Positions 1 to 9,565 are shown, counted from the stretch's first letter. The stretch is 64,000 nt of DNA from Methanoculleus sp. (GCA_018433835.1 JAHDQM010000043.1:16456-80455), one strand, 5' to 3'. The notes: generated by a model not told the origin, from the letters alone. A program made the numbers and translations.

Positions 1-2335
1 GGACCGACGTCTCCTCCCGCTCGTGGTCGTTTGCCGGGTTCGGTATCGAGACCCCGAGCATCAGCCCGTCCTCCACCATGATGGTGCCGCCGCCGGACCG
101 CGGCGTCTCCGCAAGGTCGGGGACGACGACGATCGGGAACTCGAGCCCCTTTGCGGCGTGCACCGTCATGATCGAGACCGCATCCGTTGACGCGAGGTCG
201 ACCCGTGCATCCCCCTCCCGCTGCCCGTCGTCGATAGAGCGGCCGAGTTCCGCCACAAAATCAGCGAGCGTGGAACAGTCGGCCTCCCTCGCGATGGCGA
301 TCAGCTTCTCGACGTTCGCCGCGGCCTGTTCGCCCCCGGCCATCCCGCCGAAGACGACGAAGATACCCGATTCGTCGACGATCCGCCGGAGGAGACGGGC
401 GGGCGGGAGCCTGCGGGAGAGCGAGAGCCAGCCCCGGAGGGTCGCCGCCGCGGGCTCCGCCGCGGCCTGCAGCCGCTCGAAGAGCGAGGCTCCCGGCCGG
501 GCGATAATAAAGAGCCGGGCGTCGGAGAACCCGAAGTAGGGCGACCGCAGCACGCCGTAGAGCGCCGCGTCGTCCAGATGGTTCGCGAGGAACCGGAGGA
601 TGTTGTAGAGGTCGTAGACCTCCTGGCGCTCGTAGAACCCGAGGCCCGCGTGGACGTGGTAGGGAGCGCCGTAGCACCCGAGCGCCCACTCATAGTAGGC
701 GAGGTTCGTCCGCCTCTCGAGCAGGACGGCCACGTCGCCGTAGCCCGCCGGCCGGGACTCCCCGTCGCGGTAGACCGGCTTTTCCCCCCGCTCGACGATG
801 GCCCGGATCTTTTTTGCCGCCATCCGGGCTTCGGCCCGGCGGCCGGCCGCCCGGTCTTTGATCTTTGGGCAGAGGAGGAGTTCGACCGAGCCGGTGTCTT
901 CTGTCCGGTTCGCACGCAGCGGTTCGTAGAGAAACTCCCAGGGCCGTCCGCACTCCGCCATCAGGGCGCCGAAGACGGCGTTCGTGAACCCGACGACCTC
1001 GGGTGTGCTCCGGAAGTTGACGTCGAGCGCGATCGTCTCGCCGCCGAGATCCCGCTCGATCAGGTCGCGGGTATGCGAGAACTGCGTCACGTCGGCCTCC
1101 CGGAAGAGGTAGATGGACTGTTTCGGGTCGCCGACGACAAAAAGGCTCGCCGGCTCCCGGGCAAGGTCGCCGAGGATGGCACGGATGATGGCGATCTGGA
1201 CGGGATCGGTGTCCTGGAACTCGTCGACCAGGACGAACCGGAACCGGTCCCGGAAGTGCGTCGCGAGGATATCCTCGCGGTCGCAAAAGAGCCGGTGGGT
1301 GCGGTCGATCAGGTCGTCGAAGTCGAGGGCGTTACGCCGTCGCTTCTCCGCCTCGACCGCGCCCATAAAGGCTCCAAAGACCGTGCCGAGGTCGCGGAGG
1401 AACTCGAGCGTCGCCCGGGTGAAGGGGTCGGCCGGGTCGACGGCGAGCGAAAGGGCGCCGGCGTGATCCTTGAGGCACTGGTTGAGAACCCGGTAGGCAG
1501 CCCGGAGGCGCTCAAGGTCGTCCCCCGCCCAGTTCGCCTTCCGCCCCATGTTCGCCCGGAACCGTGGGTCTTTATGGACCTCTGCGATCGCGACGACCGC
1601 GATCCCGCCGTCAAGGCAGGGCTCGACGGCACGGAGATACGCCTCGCCCGGGTCACGTTCGCCGGGGTAGCGGGCGGCAAGGTCCCGGAGCGTCTCGATC
1701 GAGGGGGCGGCACGGGCGAGGAAGGCCGCGAGCGCCGCCTCCCGGTGCCGCTCCACGGCCGCCCCCCAGGCGTCGAGCACCTCCTCCTCGCTCTGTTCGA
1801 GTGCGGCAAAGAACGCCTCCGCAGCCCCGCGGCGGGTGTACAGCCGCTCGAGGTAGTTCTTCAGTTCATAGGCCCCGACGGCCCGGAGAGTGCCGATCAC
1901 CGCGTCCCGGCACTCTCCGGGCGGATCGCCGTGGATGAGACCTTCGGCAGCCTCCTCACGGAGCCGGAACGCCTCCCGCTCGTCGAGGACGGCGAAGGCG
2001 GGTCCGACACCGGCCTCGACGGGGAACTCCCGGAGGACACCTGCGCAGAAGGAGTGGAAGGTCGATACCTTCGCCCACAAAAACTCGTCGCGGACCGCGT
2101 CCCACCGCTCGCCCTCCTTCTCCGCGAGGGCCTGGCGGACCCGGATTTTCATCTCGCCGGCCGCCTTCTCGGTGAAGGTCAGCGCGAGGATGTTCCCGAC
2201 GCCGACGCCGGACTCAAGCAGGCTGAGGTACTTCCGCACCAGGACGTGCGTCTTTCCCGTCCCCGCCCCGGCGGTGACGCACTTGCTCGTCGAGTGGTCG
2301 AGCGCGGCCCGGGCCTGGCGTTCAGTCAGTCCCAT
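1..2335 (-). CDS. UvrD/AddA-like ATP-dependent DNA helicase, 3' end outside window
   Basis: This is a superfamily 1A helicase, probably the motor subunit of an AddAB/RecB-type double-strand-break resection complex. About 778 residues are visible and the frame stays open to the window edge. Seen: Walker A GAGTGKT near residue 25, motif II VDEFQDTDP (about 1195-1225), motif III VVGDPKQSIYLFREAD (about 1100-1145) and motif V TVHAAKGLEFPIVVVPDL (about 110-180). The ATG at 2335 overlaps the end of the upstream nuclease gene by 14 bp, so the two are almost certainly co-translated. A C-terminal nuclease domain, as in bacterial AddA, would lie outside the window, so AddA versus a plain UvrD helicase is undecided. 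The helicase assignment is firm; the AddA assignment is inferred from the partner. Confidence 0.9.
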   Translation of the reverse strand, partial: MGLTERQARAALDHSTSKCVTAGAGTGKTHVLVRKYLSLLESGVGVGNILALTFTEKAAGEMKIRVRQALAEKEGERWDAVRDEFLWAKVSTFHSFCAGVLREFPVEAGVGPAFAVLDEREAFRLREEAAEGLIHGDPPGECRDAVIGTLRAVGAYELKNYLERLYTRRGAAEAFFAALEQSEEEVLDAWGAAVERHREAALAAFLARAAPSIETLRDLAARYPGERDPGEAYLRAVEPCLDGGIAVVAIAEVHKDPRFRANMGRKANWAGDDLERLRAAYRVLNQCLKDHAGALSLAVDPADPFTRATLEFLRDLGTVFGAFMGAVEAEKRRRNALDFDDLIDRTHRLFCDREDILATHFRDRFRFVLVDEFQDTDPVQIAIIRAILGDLAREPASLFVVGDPKQSIYLFREADVTQFSHTRDLIERDLGGETIALDVNFRSTPEVVGFTNAVFGALMAECGRPWEFLYEPLRANRTEDTGSVELLLCPKIKDRAAGRRAEARMAAKKIRAIVERGEKPVYRDGESRPAGYGDVAVLLERRTNLAYYEWALGCYGAPYHVHAGLGFYERQEVYDLYNILRFLANHLDDAALYGVLRSPYFGFSDARLFIIARPGASLFERLQAAAEPAAATLRGWLSLSRRLPPARLLRRIVDESGIFVVFGGMAGGEQAAANVEKLIAIAREADCSTLADFVAELGRSIDDGQREGDARVDLASTDAVSIMTVHAAKGLEFPIVVVPDLAETPRSGGGTIMVEDGLMLGVSIPNPANDHEREETSV

Positions 2336-5300
2336 CGGGCATCACCTCCGTGCTGAGCAGCCGCAGGGCGTCGAACCGGCAGACGGTCTTAAAGCCGCAG
2401 TAGCCCGGGCAGGGGCCGGCATCCGACCGGGGCGGGAAGCCCCCGCCGCGTATCCCGGCGAGGTACTGCTGCACCCACGAGAGAGTGGTCTCGATCAGTT
2501 CCCGGACGTCTCCGACGCTATTGCGCTGCGAGCCCGGGAAGCAGACGAAGCAGTCCTTTAGCCCTGCGTCCCAGAAGACCGGCCGGTTTCCAACCTGCCC
2601 GCGCCTGAGGGTGTAGTAGGTGCCGGCGACGCCTTCCATCCCGGTCAGCGTCTCGACCGCCCGGAGGTAGAGCGGCAGCTGGAGCGCTTTCCCCGCTTCG
2701 ATATCCTTGAGCAGGGGGTGGGAGGTCCCCGTCTTGTAGTCGGTGATCATGAACCGTCCGTCGGGCATGACGTCGACCCGGTCGACCCTGCCCCGTATAC
2801 GGACGGTCTCCCCGCCGAGCGGGACCGCGACCGCATCGGGTATCGAGGCCGCGTCGACCTCCCCCGGCACCACCGGGAGGCCGAACGAGACCTCGAAGGC
2901 GTGCGGGACGAAGCGGGAAGCCGCGACCTCCGCCTCGTGCCGGAGGAATCGCTCAAGGAGGCCCCTCCCCGCCGCGGGCGACCCGAGAAGGTGCTCCTTA
3001 TCCGCGGCCCAGGCCGGGCTTTCAAACGTGAACAGGTCGGCCTCCTCCCGGCCGGCGTCGAGGATCCGCCGGAGGGCGTCCGGGTAGCACGCCTCGGTGA
3101 CCGGGCCGTTGCCGTCGCCCTTCCAGCCGGAGTAGAACCGGTAGGCGATCCGGTGGACGAGGCTCCCCCGTTCCTGCGCCGTCAGGTCGGGGTCGGCTTC
3201 AGGCAGCGGCGCTAGATCGAGAACCCGCTCCAGATAGAACCGGAACGGGCAGTCCGCGTAGGTCTCGAGTGCCGTCGGGGAGAAGACGGCCCCTTCGCCG
3301 AACCGTTCGGCGAGCGCCGCGAGGATTGCCGGGTCGTCGCCGATCCGGCCGTCGTAGGGGGAGTCGTAGCCGCCTTTCCGGTGGTAGTTCTCGATGTTGA
3401 GCCGGCGGACGGCCTCGCGGGCGGAGAGCCCCGGCGGCATCCTCTCCGGCCTCTCCCCCCGGGCGAGGAGGGCGCCGGCCCGCCGGGCTGCCGCGAGCCC
3501 GGAGTCCGGGAAGTCGCCGACCCCCCAGGTTTCCGGGGAGAAGGCCTCCCGGACGGCGTCCACGAACCCGGAGCGGACCAGCGGTGTCGCGCCGTCGGCC
3601 GCGGGGTAGCTCAGGTAGACCCGGGAGCGGGCGGCGAGGAGGGCCGCGGTGAAGTGGTAGCGCTCCTCCCGGAGGATGTCTTCTTTCGACCGCGTCGCAA
3701 GGCGCCGGGTCTCGGCATCGGTGGTGAACGGGAGCCGGGTGGTGAGCCGCGGCATTGCGCCCTCGACGAGGTCGCCGATGAAGAGGTAGGGGACGACGAG
3801 GTGCGCAACCTCCCGGACGCCGACCACCCGGACTGCCCCGGGATTCCGCCGCCGGCCGGTCCGGGTCCCGGCGAGAAGAAGCCCGAGCATGGAGGAGAAC
3901 TCCGCAAGCGGCACCTTCTCTTTTGGCAGCAGCCAGGCGAAGCGCTCGAGCGCCGCGAGGGTCTCCATGAAACCCCCCAGATCCCGAGCCTCGTCCTCCA
4001 GCAGGTCGGGATCGCCCTCCTCCGGCATCGCCGGAGCCTGCCACCGGTCAAGGAGCGAGCGGTAGGCGGCGAGGTGCTCACGGACCGTCTTCGTCCCCTC
4101 GAGCGCCGAAAGATCGGCAAAGAGCCCCCGGACAACCTCCCGCGCCGCCTCTACCGAGGCGATCTTTGCTTCAAGCCGGGCTCTCGGGGAATCCGGCGTA
4201 TCCGGCCGTGCTCGCTCGTCCTCGAGAGCAGAAGTCAATACCGCGAACCGTTCGTCCCAGGCGGCCGCTCCGGCGGTGATCCGGGCTTCCCGGGAGAGGA
4301 TGTCGAGCTCGCAGCCGCCGGCGTTCGGCAGGTAGGGGGAGGTCGTGAGGGCGACGACGTCCTCCCTCCGGTAACCGCGGGCCGGGACGGCGAGGACCAG
4401 AAGAAGCGCCTGGACGAGCGGCGATGCGGCAAGCGGGCGGCCGCCGGACGCGGAGTACGGGAGCGCGAAGTCGGGGAAGACCTCTTCCACGTGAGGAACC
4501 GCCGATGCGAGATCGGGGAACGCGACCGCTATCTCGTCCGGCCGGACCCCGGCGGCGACCAGATCCCGGATCTCCTGCGCGATCGCCCGGATCTCGTCGA
4601 GCCGGTCCCGCCTCTCGGCGATCCGGACGAACCTTCCGCAGTCCCCGGGCTCCCGCCGGTAGAAGAGCCCGGCGAGGTGCGAGAGGCGAACGTCGGGGAC
4701 ATCTCCGGAGACGACCGCGTCCGGGTGCAGCCACTCGCCGTCGTCCGAAAAGACCGCCGGGTTTGTGGCGTAGGGTAGCGAGTGGTGAAACTCCTCCGCG
4801 GTCTCCCGCAGGGAAAGAAGCAGGTCCCGCTCGAGCGGCATCGGATCGAAGAGCCCGTAGGCGAAGACCGTACGGAACCCGTCGCCTCCGGACTCGGTGA
4901 GCAACCGGACGGCCCGGGCAACAAGGGTGCTCTCGTCGACAAGATCGTGCTCGTCGAGAAACCGGAGGTAGGCGGCGAAGAGGGCGGCAATCTCGGCGCT
5001 CTTAGCGCTTGCAAGATCGCCGAGGGCGGCCGGGTAGTCGACCTTCCGCATGATGAGAACGGAAAAGAGGGTCGCGAGTTCGTCGACGGCCCCCGCCCCG
5101 GCGAGAAGCGGGTACCTGCCGGCGGCAAGCAGCCGGGCGAGGACGAGCCGGGACTCGGCCTCCGGGATCGGCGTCTCCGCCGTCGCGTGCTCCAGAAAGA
5201 CCTTCCGGGCGAACCCGGGAAGGGTGGTGATGGCATCGGCGACGAACGGGGCACCCTGCTCCCCGAGGCGGCGGGCGACCTCCCGGGCGAGGTAGGACGT

Positions 5301-5414
5301 CGGGACGATGAAGACGGTGCCGAACGGGTCGCGGGCGGCGGCTTTCCGGAATTGGGTGACGAACGCGTCGAGACCCTCTCCGGGCAATTGGCGGTACAGA
5401 ACGGCGGGGGACAT
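2322..5414 (-). CDS. AddB/RecB-like PD-(D/E)XK nuclease with probable Fe-S cluster
   Basis: A 1030-residue protein that should act as the nuclease/scaffold subunit with the downstream helicase in DNA end processing. The C-terminal third holds a RecB-family nuclease core: GRVDRVD followed by ITDYKTG near residues 875-895. A lone cysteine in YADCPFRFYL (about residue 721) and three more in CPGYCGFKTVC (about 1002-1012) reproduce the AddB/Cas4 arrangement that staples a 4Fe-4S cluster around the nuclease. The N-terminus has the degenerate helicase start typical of AddB (PTSYLAREVARRL). It is first in the pair and overlaps the helicase by 14 bp. AddAB-like complexes are mainly bacterial; in archaea the usual resection machine is HerA-NurA, so this pair may be accessory. 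Family call is strong, biological role inferred. Confidence 0.85.
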   Translation of the reverse strand: MSPAVLYRQLPGEGLDAFVTQFRKAAARDPFGTVFIVPTSYLAREVARRLGEQGAPFVADAITTLPGFARKVFLEHATAETPIPEAESRLVLARLLAAGRYPLLAGAGAVDELATLFSVLIMRKVDYPAALGDLASAKSAEIAALFAAYLRFLDEHDLVDESTLVARAVRLLTESGGDGFRTVFAYGLFDPMPLERDLLLSLRETAEEFHHSLPYATNPAVFSDDGEWLHPDAVVSGDVPDVRLSHLAGLFYRREPGDCGRFVRIAERRDRLDEIRAIAQEIRDLVAAGVRPDEIAVAFPDLASAVPHVEEVFPDFALPYSASGGRPLAASPLVQALLLVLAVPARGYRREDVVALTTSPYLPNAGGCELDILSREARITAGAAAWDERFAVLTSALEDERARPDTPDSPRARLEAKIASVEAAREVVRGLFADLSALEGTKTVREHLAAYRSLLDRWQAPAMPEEGDPDLLEDEARDLGGFMETLAALERFAWLLPKEKVPLAEFSSMLGLLLAGTRTGRRRNPGAVRVVGVREVAHLVVPYLFIGDLVEGAMPRLTTRLPFTTDAETRRLATRSKEDILREERYHFTAALLAARSRVYLSYPAADGATPLVRSGFVDAVREAFSPETWGVGDFPDSGLAAARRAGALLARGERPERMPPGLSAREAVRRLNIENYHRKGGYDSPYDGRIGDDPAILAALAERFGEGAVFSPTALETYADCPFRFYLERVLDLAPLPEADPDLTAQERGSLVHRIAYRFYSGWKGDGNGPVTEACYPDALRRILDAGREEADLFTFESPAWAADKEHLLGSPAAGRGLLERFLRHEAEVAASRFVPHAFEVSFGLPVVPGEVDAASIPDAVAVPLGGETVRIRGRVDRVDVMPDGRFMITDYKTGTSHPLLKDIEAGKALQLPLYLRAVETLTGMEGVAGTYYTLRRGQVGNRPVFWDAGLKDCFVCFPGSQRNSVGDVRELIETTLSWVQQYLAGIRGGGFPPRSDAGPCPGYCGFKTVCRFDALRLLSTEVMPDGTD

Positions 5415-5764
5415 CCGGCAATCTCTCCTGGTGAGGGGTTTAGGGGGGAGGGGGGATGAGTGTTGTTATTTGGGTCGGACGATCACGAGGCCCCCTCTCT
5501 GCCAAAACGCCATCTTCGTCTGCATACCTACTATCAGAAGAGTCCAATTGATGTCTATTGGCTACTAAATGCATCCTTATAGAAGACTCCATAGGAATTC
5601 GTCGGGGTATGGCTGCTTATAGCCAATAAAAGTATTAAATCAATCTTAGAAGAATTCACTCTACAGTCAATGTTGGTTTTACGCGGTGTAAAGAGCCGCT
5701 TCATCGAACTGAAGTGGCAAATTAATTAAAAAGAAATATCACCCTACAGTATAACAGGTCTTTG
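5415..5764. other. AT-rich intergenic region, promoter side of the NYN gene
   Basis: No gene is seen in these 350 bp. The stretch is clearly AT-richer than the nuclease gene beside it. The run attaattaaaaag at about 5721-5733 sits roughly 35 bp before the NYN start and could be its TATA box. A second AT block lies at about 5624-5642. Confidence 0.5.
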
Positions 5765-6532
5765 ATGGAATACATTCTCAAACCCTTTGAATCCCAGAAA
5801 AGACTAGCAGTACTCATTGATGCTGATAATACGTCTCCAGCAATCATCAAGGACCTTCTAGACGAGATTGCGAAATATGGTACAGCAAGCGTCAAACGTA
5901 TTTACGGTAATTGGACCTCGAACCAACTTCAGGGCTGGAAAGAGGTGTTGCTAAAGTACTCTATTCAACCGATACAGCAATTCAGTTACACAACAGGTAA
6001 AAATGCAACCGATAGTGCGATGATTATCGATGCCATGGATCTGCTGTACACCCACAAGTTCAATGGTTTCTGCTTAGTTTCGAGTGATAGCGATTTCACC
6101 CGTCTGGCCGCCCGGATCCGTGAAGCAGGTCTCACTGTCTTCGGTTTTGGAAGAGACACAACGCCAAAACCATTCGTGGATGCATGTGATAAGTTCATCT
6201 ACACCGAGATTATCAGGCGTGATGAGACTGCCGGGCAAAAGGACGAGACTCGGGACAGCATCGCACTGGTTCCAAAGAATCCGAAAACCGACAAAGAATT
6301 CCTTGAATTGCTAATTTCCAGTGTTGAAGACGCATCCGATGAACAAGGGTGGGCTCATCTCAGCCTCGTAACGCAGACAATCCAGAAAAAATCGTCCGCG
6401 TTCGATCCGCGTAACTACGGTTTTAAGAAAGTGCTTGACCTCGTAGCAGCAACAGGGTTGTTTGATATCGATCCGCGTTCCTCTCCAAATTCAGATGCCA
6501 AATCCATCTACATAAAGAAAAAAGAGCAATAA
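5765..6532 (+). CDS. NYN (LabA/PIN-like) domain protein with C-terminal LOTUS/OST-HTH domain
   Basis: A 255-residue putative RNase of the NYN family, which uses a PIN-like fold with conserved acidic residues to bind metal. Seen: strand-end acids in AVLIDADN (D19, D21), a central TDSAMIIDAMDLLY segment and SSDSDFTRLAARIRE, which together form the acidic site, then a C-terminal region (about 180-245, QGWAHLSL...YGFKKVLDLV) that matches the LOTUS/OST-HTH RNA-binding module. The start is the ATG at 5765 with acaggt upstream; a TTG directly before it is possible. Base composition is far more AT-rich than neighbours, which suggests recent transfer. There is no obvious operon partner. Family is secure; the RNA substrate is unknown. 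Confidence 0.85.
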   Translation: MEYILKPFESQKRLAVLIDADNTSPAIIKDLLDEIAKYGTASVKRIYGNWTSNQLQGWKEVLLKYSIQPIQQFSYTTGKNATDSAMIIDAMDLLYTHKFNGFCLVSSDSDFTRLAARIREAGLTVFGFGRDTTPKPFVDACDKFIYTEIIRRDETAGQKDETRDSIALVPKNPKTDKEFLELLISSVEDASDEQGWAHLSLVTQTIQKKSSAFDPRNYGFKKVLDLVAATGLFDIDPRSSPNSDAKSIYIKKKEQ

Positions 6533-6536
6533 GGGA

Positions 6537-6542
6537 TTTTTT
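6537..6542 (+). terminator. T-run after the NYN gene
   Basis: Six T residues begin 4 bases after the stop codon of the NYN gene, typical of archaeal intrinsic termination. No stem is needed or seen. Confidence 0.4.
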
Positions 6543-6769
6543 GTAACAGAGCGGATAATATGAAGATATACCCTTTTCAATTATGGTGTTCCTCTCTTCC
6601 GAGGATGAGGGACCTTCGCTCTCAGAATCCTGCCGAATCTACCCAGGACTCCAATCGTTTCTCCGAGATACGATGTGTTCAAAGTAGAGATTCCCGCCTA
6701 CGACCACCCTGACCACAGCTCAGGATAGCCGCACGTTTAAATGCAGGCGTAGAGACGTATTGAACACTC

Positions 6770-7189
6770 ATGGACACGAACTTCTGCCGCCACTACACCG
6801 GCGACGGCACGCCGCCGTCGAACCGCTACTGCCGGGTCTGCCAGCAGGCAGCCTGCGACCGGCTGTGGCGGCTGGTTCTCGATCTCTCCGAATCAAACGG
6901 CGGAGACCCGGTTCCGCTCCCGGGGACGCGGGCAGTGCTCTTCCCGAACCAGAAGAACGCCGATTTCGTCCGGCTGCAGGTCAACTGCCGGTGGGGCCTC
7001 CCGAAGGAGGACTTCCTGCACTACGTCGCCACCGGCCACGCGAAGATGGGACGGCGGGGGCAGCGGAGCGATCCCCGGGCATCGCCGAGCTGCACCAGGC
7101 AGGAGCCGTACGTGCAGGCGATAGTCGGGCTGCTCGGCGGGATGGATATAGCGGATATAAAAGCGGTGCGAGAGGCGCAGAGCGGGTGA
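6770..7189 (+). CDS. Hypothetical protein with N-terminal cysteine/histidine cluster
   Basis: A 139-residue protein I do not recognise. Its N-terminus has an apparent metal-binding cluster: C6 and H8 (FCRHYTG), then YCRVCQQAAC around residues 20-28. The middle (VLFPNQKNADFVRLQVNC, GLPKEDFLHYVATGHAKMG) looks like a genuine folded domain. The ATG at 6770 follows a TATA-like gtttaaatg at about 6735-6743 by some 30 bp, so the message may be almost leaderless. Codon usage is the GC-rich type of the window. It stands alone between the NYN gene and the hydrolase. A zinc-binding role is a guess from the cysteines only. Confidence 0.7.
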   Translation: MDTNFCRHYTGDGTPPSNRYCRVCQQAACDRLWRLVLDLSESNGGDPVPLPGTRAVLFPNQKNADFVRLQVNCRWGLPKEDFLHYVATGHAKMGRRGQRSDPRASPSCTRQEPYVQAIVGLLGGMDIADIKAVREAQSG

Positions 7190-7415
7190 GCCGGGGCGTA
7201 ACGTATACCCTTCCGACACTCCGGAACTCCACCCGCAAAAAGAATATCAAGGGATTTCGTCACCTTCGGTAGCCGCGTTCCCGGAACCAGATTTCAAAAT
7301 CACTTAATAACTTGATCTCAAGATAAACTATCGTTCTTTCTTCCAATGCAGCGAAACTGCGAGCAACGGAGTTCCTTGCAGGCCGGCGAAGAAGGATTAC
7401 CACAGGAGAGACACC

Positions 7416-8273
7416 ATGAAGAAAACAGCGGTCACAGCAGGGACTCTCGTGCTTGCACTCTGCTTCCTCTTCGCATGCGGGTGCACCGCGACGCCTGCGG
7501 CGGCGGAGACGATCAGCCGGACAGCCGATACGACGCTCCCGACGATCTCGTATAACAATACGCCCATCCGGTACGCCGGCGTGAACGGCGTCACTCTCGG
7601 ATACCGTGAGTTCGGGGCGGAGAACGCCGAACCCCTCCTCATGATCACGGGCTTTGGGGGGACGATGGAGATGTGGAACGCCACGTTCATCGGCATCCTC
7701 GAGGACAACTACCACGTCTACGTCTACGACCACCGCGGCATGGGGGAGAGCACCGACGTCGATGCCCAGTTCACCGTTGCACAGCTCGCGGACGATGCGG
7801 CGGGGCTCATGACCGCGCTCGGCTACGACAGCATGAACATCTACGGCGTCTCGATGGGGTCAACCGTCTCGCAGCAGCTCCTAATCGATCACCCGGATAA
7901 GGTGAGAAAGGCCGTCCTCTCCTCCGCCACCTACAGCGCGTCGATCCCGGAGACGGAGAAACTCCACGGCATCCTTGAAGCGTGCGCCGGCAACCCGGAC
8001 GAGCAGACCGCGATACGCAAAGAGGCTATGGCAAACCTCAACTGGGAAGGCAGCTACGACAGCCTTCCGGGGATCGAAAACGATGTCATGCTCATCACCG
8101 GGACCACGGACGACCTGACCCCGCAGTCGGTTGCGGTGGAGATTGCAGGCCGGATCAACGGGTCGTGGCTCGTCAGGTTCGAGGGCATCCCGCACGCGGG
8201 TTCGAACCACGCTCCCGTTGAGTACGGGACCATCGTCACGACGTTCCTGGAGATGGACGAATCTCCCGCGTAA
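7416..8273 (+). CDS. Secreted alpha/beta hydrolase (lipoprotein)
   Basis: A 285-residue alpha/beta-hydrolase-fold enzyme exported and probably lipid-anchored. The first 23 residues are a signal sequence with cysteines at 21 and 23 in FACGCT, either of which could be the lipobox cysteine. The hydrolase core follows: HRGMGES after strand 4, the nucleophile elbow GVSMGS with S146, an acid in TGTTDDLTP and a C-terminal PHAGSNH histidine. The substrate cannot be read from sequence; homologs include esterases and C-C hydrolases. A good ribosome site (caggagag) precedes the ATG at 7416. It is monocistronic, with a T-run beginning 4 bases after the stop. Confidence 0.88.
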   Translation: MKKTAVTAGTLVLALCFLFACGCTATPAAAETISRTADTTLPTISYNNTPIRYAGVNGVTLGYREFGAENAEPLLMITGFGGTMEMWNATFIGILEDNYHVYVYDHRGMGESTDVDAQFTVAQLADDAAGLMTALGYDSMNIYGVSMGSTVSQQLLIDHPDKVRKAVLSSATYSASIPETEKLHGILEACAGNPDEQTAIRKEAMANLNWEGSYDSLPGIENDVMLITGTTDDLTPQSVAVEIAGRINGSWLVRFEGIPHAGSNHAPVEYGTIVTTFLEMDESPA

Positions 8274-8276
8274 CTC

Positions 8277-8281
8277 TTTTT
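8277..8281 (+). terminator. T-run after the hydrolase gene
   Basis: Five T residues start 4 bases after the stop codon of the hydrolase, a plausible archaeal terminator at a convergent gene boundary. Confidence 0.35.
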
Positions 8282-8366
8282 GGGCAGACCGTGGCCAGTA
8301 CCTGCGCCTGGAAGGATAGGAATCATCCCGACGGTGCAAGCTGCAACGATGCAGACTTCTGTTCCC

Positions 8367-9323
8367 TCATCCCCACCCAAGCCCGTACGCCAGCACGGCG
8401 ACCAGGAAGACCATGATGCCGTTTCGGAGCACCGTCGAAACGAGCATGATCTCCGTTCCCGTCCGCATCCCGAAGATCGCGACGTAGGACGAACCGAGCC
8501 AGCGGATGCTCCGCGTCACGCTGGTGAGGACGTTGCCGACGAGCAGGGTGAGGACGATCTGCTGCCAGGTCATATCCCCCGCGGCAAGCAGGGTGGACGC
8601 GACGCTCGCACCTGCGACGAAGCTGCCGAACTGGGCGGCGATGACGGCGAACCCCTCCGGCGGTACGGGAAAGACCGCCCCTGCGCCCTGCATCATCCCG
8701 GAAAGCCGGTCGAAGGCACCCGCGTTGATGAGGAACGCGACGATGACGATGGTGGGGACGGTGATCGAGAGCAGGCGCGTGAGCGTCTTTCTAGAGGATG
8801 TGCACGCCGTCCGTAGCGCTTCCCGGAGCGTGACAGTCGGCTCCTCCGCCGGAATAACCGGCGTGCATGGGGAGGGGGTGAGGACGGCCCGGCCGAAAAG
8901 CATGATGACCACGGTCTTTGCGAGGCCGACGAGCATCAGCAGGCCGAAGTAGATGAGACCGGGGATGCCGAGAAGCGGGATGTAGACCGGGAGGAGGTAG
9001 CGCCAGTGCATGACGACCGTCGGAAACGAGTTCATGGTGGCCGCGATGATCAGTTCCTTCCGGGTGATGAGCTTCTTTGCATGGTAATTCATCAGCATGG
9101 CATTCGCGGCAGGAGGCGAGACGAAGGCCATGAGAAAACTGGTGCCGCACTCCTCCCTCAGGCAGGCGAACGAGGTGAGCGGGCGGGAGATTGCCGCAAT
9201 CCTCCCGGCGATCTTCAGGGCGACGAGCACCTCGGCGAGGAAGACGCCGACGACCATCATCGGGACCATCTCCCAAAGCAGGCCGGCTGCGAGCGCCACC
9301 GTCTGAACGATACTGTCGTACAT
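8367..9323 (-). CDS. Nucleoside-recognition (Gate) domain membrane protein
   Basis: A 318-residue integral membrane protein of the nucleoside-recognition/Gate family, the same fold as the core of concentrative nucleoside transporters and the SpmA/SpmB proteins. About eight hydrophobic segments are visible, with the family's re-entrant regions around SFLMAFVSPPAANAMLMN and GSFVAGASVASTLL. Family members with this layout are common in methanogens but their substrate is not established. It is transcribed away from the flavin reductase gene, and the long AT-rich intergenic stretch on its 5' side (9324-9565) should contain both promoters. The start at 9323 begins MYDSIVQTVALAAGLLWEM. Family call good, function open. 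Confidence 0.8.
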   Translation of the reverse strand: MYDSIVQTVALAAGLLWEMVPMMVVGVFLAEVLVALKIAGRIAAISRPLTSFACLREECGTSFLMAFVSPPAANAMLMNYHAKKLITRKELIIAATMNSFPTVVMHWRYLLPVYIPLLGIPGLIYFGLLMLVGLAKTVVIMLFGRAVLTPSPCTPVIPAEEPTVTLREALRTACTSSRKTLTRLLSITVPTIVIVAFLINAGAFDRLSGMMQGAGAVFPVPPEGFAVIAAQFGSFVAGASVASTLLAAGDMTWQQIVLTLLVGNVLTSVTRSIRWLGSSYVAIFGMRTGTEIMLVSTVLRNGIMVFLVAVLAYGLGWG

Positions 9324-9565
9324 GGCTCTCCCGGGTAACGGCTTCCCGAGACCGCCGCGCCCCCTGCGATATGAGGAACCTGTGTCTACAATCTAATAAA
9401 TAATTGGATTTTGGTTTTAAAATTCCATTAAATATGATGTAGAACAATATTAGTAGCACTAAGCTGCAGGGGCACGTTCCGCGCCCGCCGGGCTCCCAGA
9501 CAATAATTAAAAAATTCAAATATGAATGGAAGAAAATAATAATAAATTAAAAAATAGTAGCACTC
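9324..9565. promoter_or_regulatory. AT-rich divergent intergenic region
   Basis: The 242 bp between the divergent membrane-protein and flavin-reductase genes are strongly AT-rich. Several TATA-like runs lie on both strands (for example 9398-9436 and 9502-9557). The decamer tagtagcact occurs twice, at 9451-9460 and at 9555-9564 directly before the flavin reductase start. No gene is seen. Confidence 0.5.

Noticed and set aside
578..2356. 592-codon plus-strand open frame opposite the helicase gene
   Set aside because: It is an antisense shadow of the GC-rich helicase gene, which has all the helicase motifs in the minus frame.
8190..8215. A tRNA-like GGTTCGAA element
   Set aside because: It is inside the hydrolase coding frame and no cloverleaf can be drawn around it; the similar element near 63400 is also coding.
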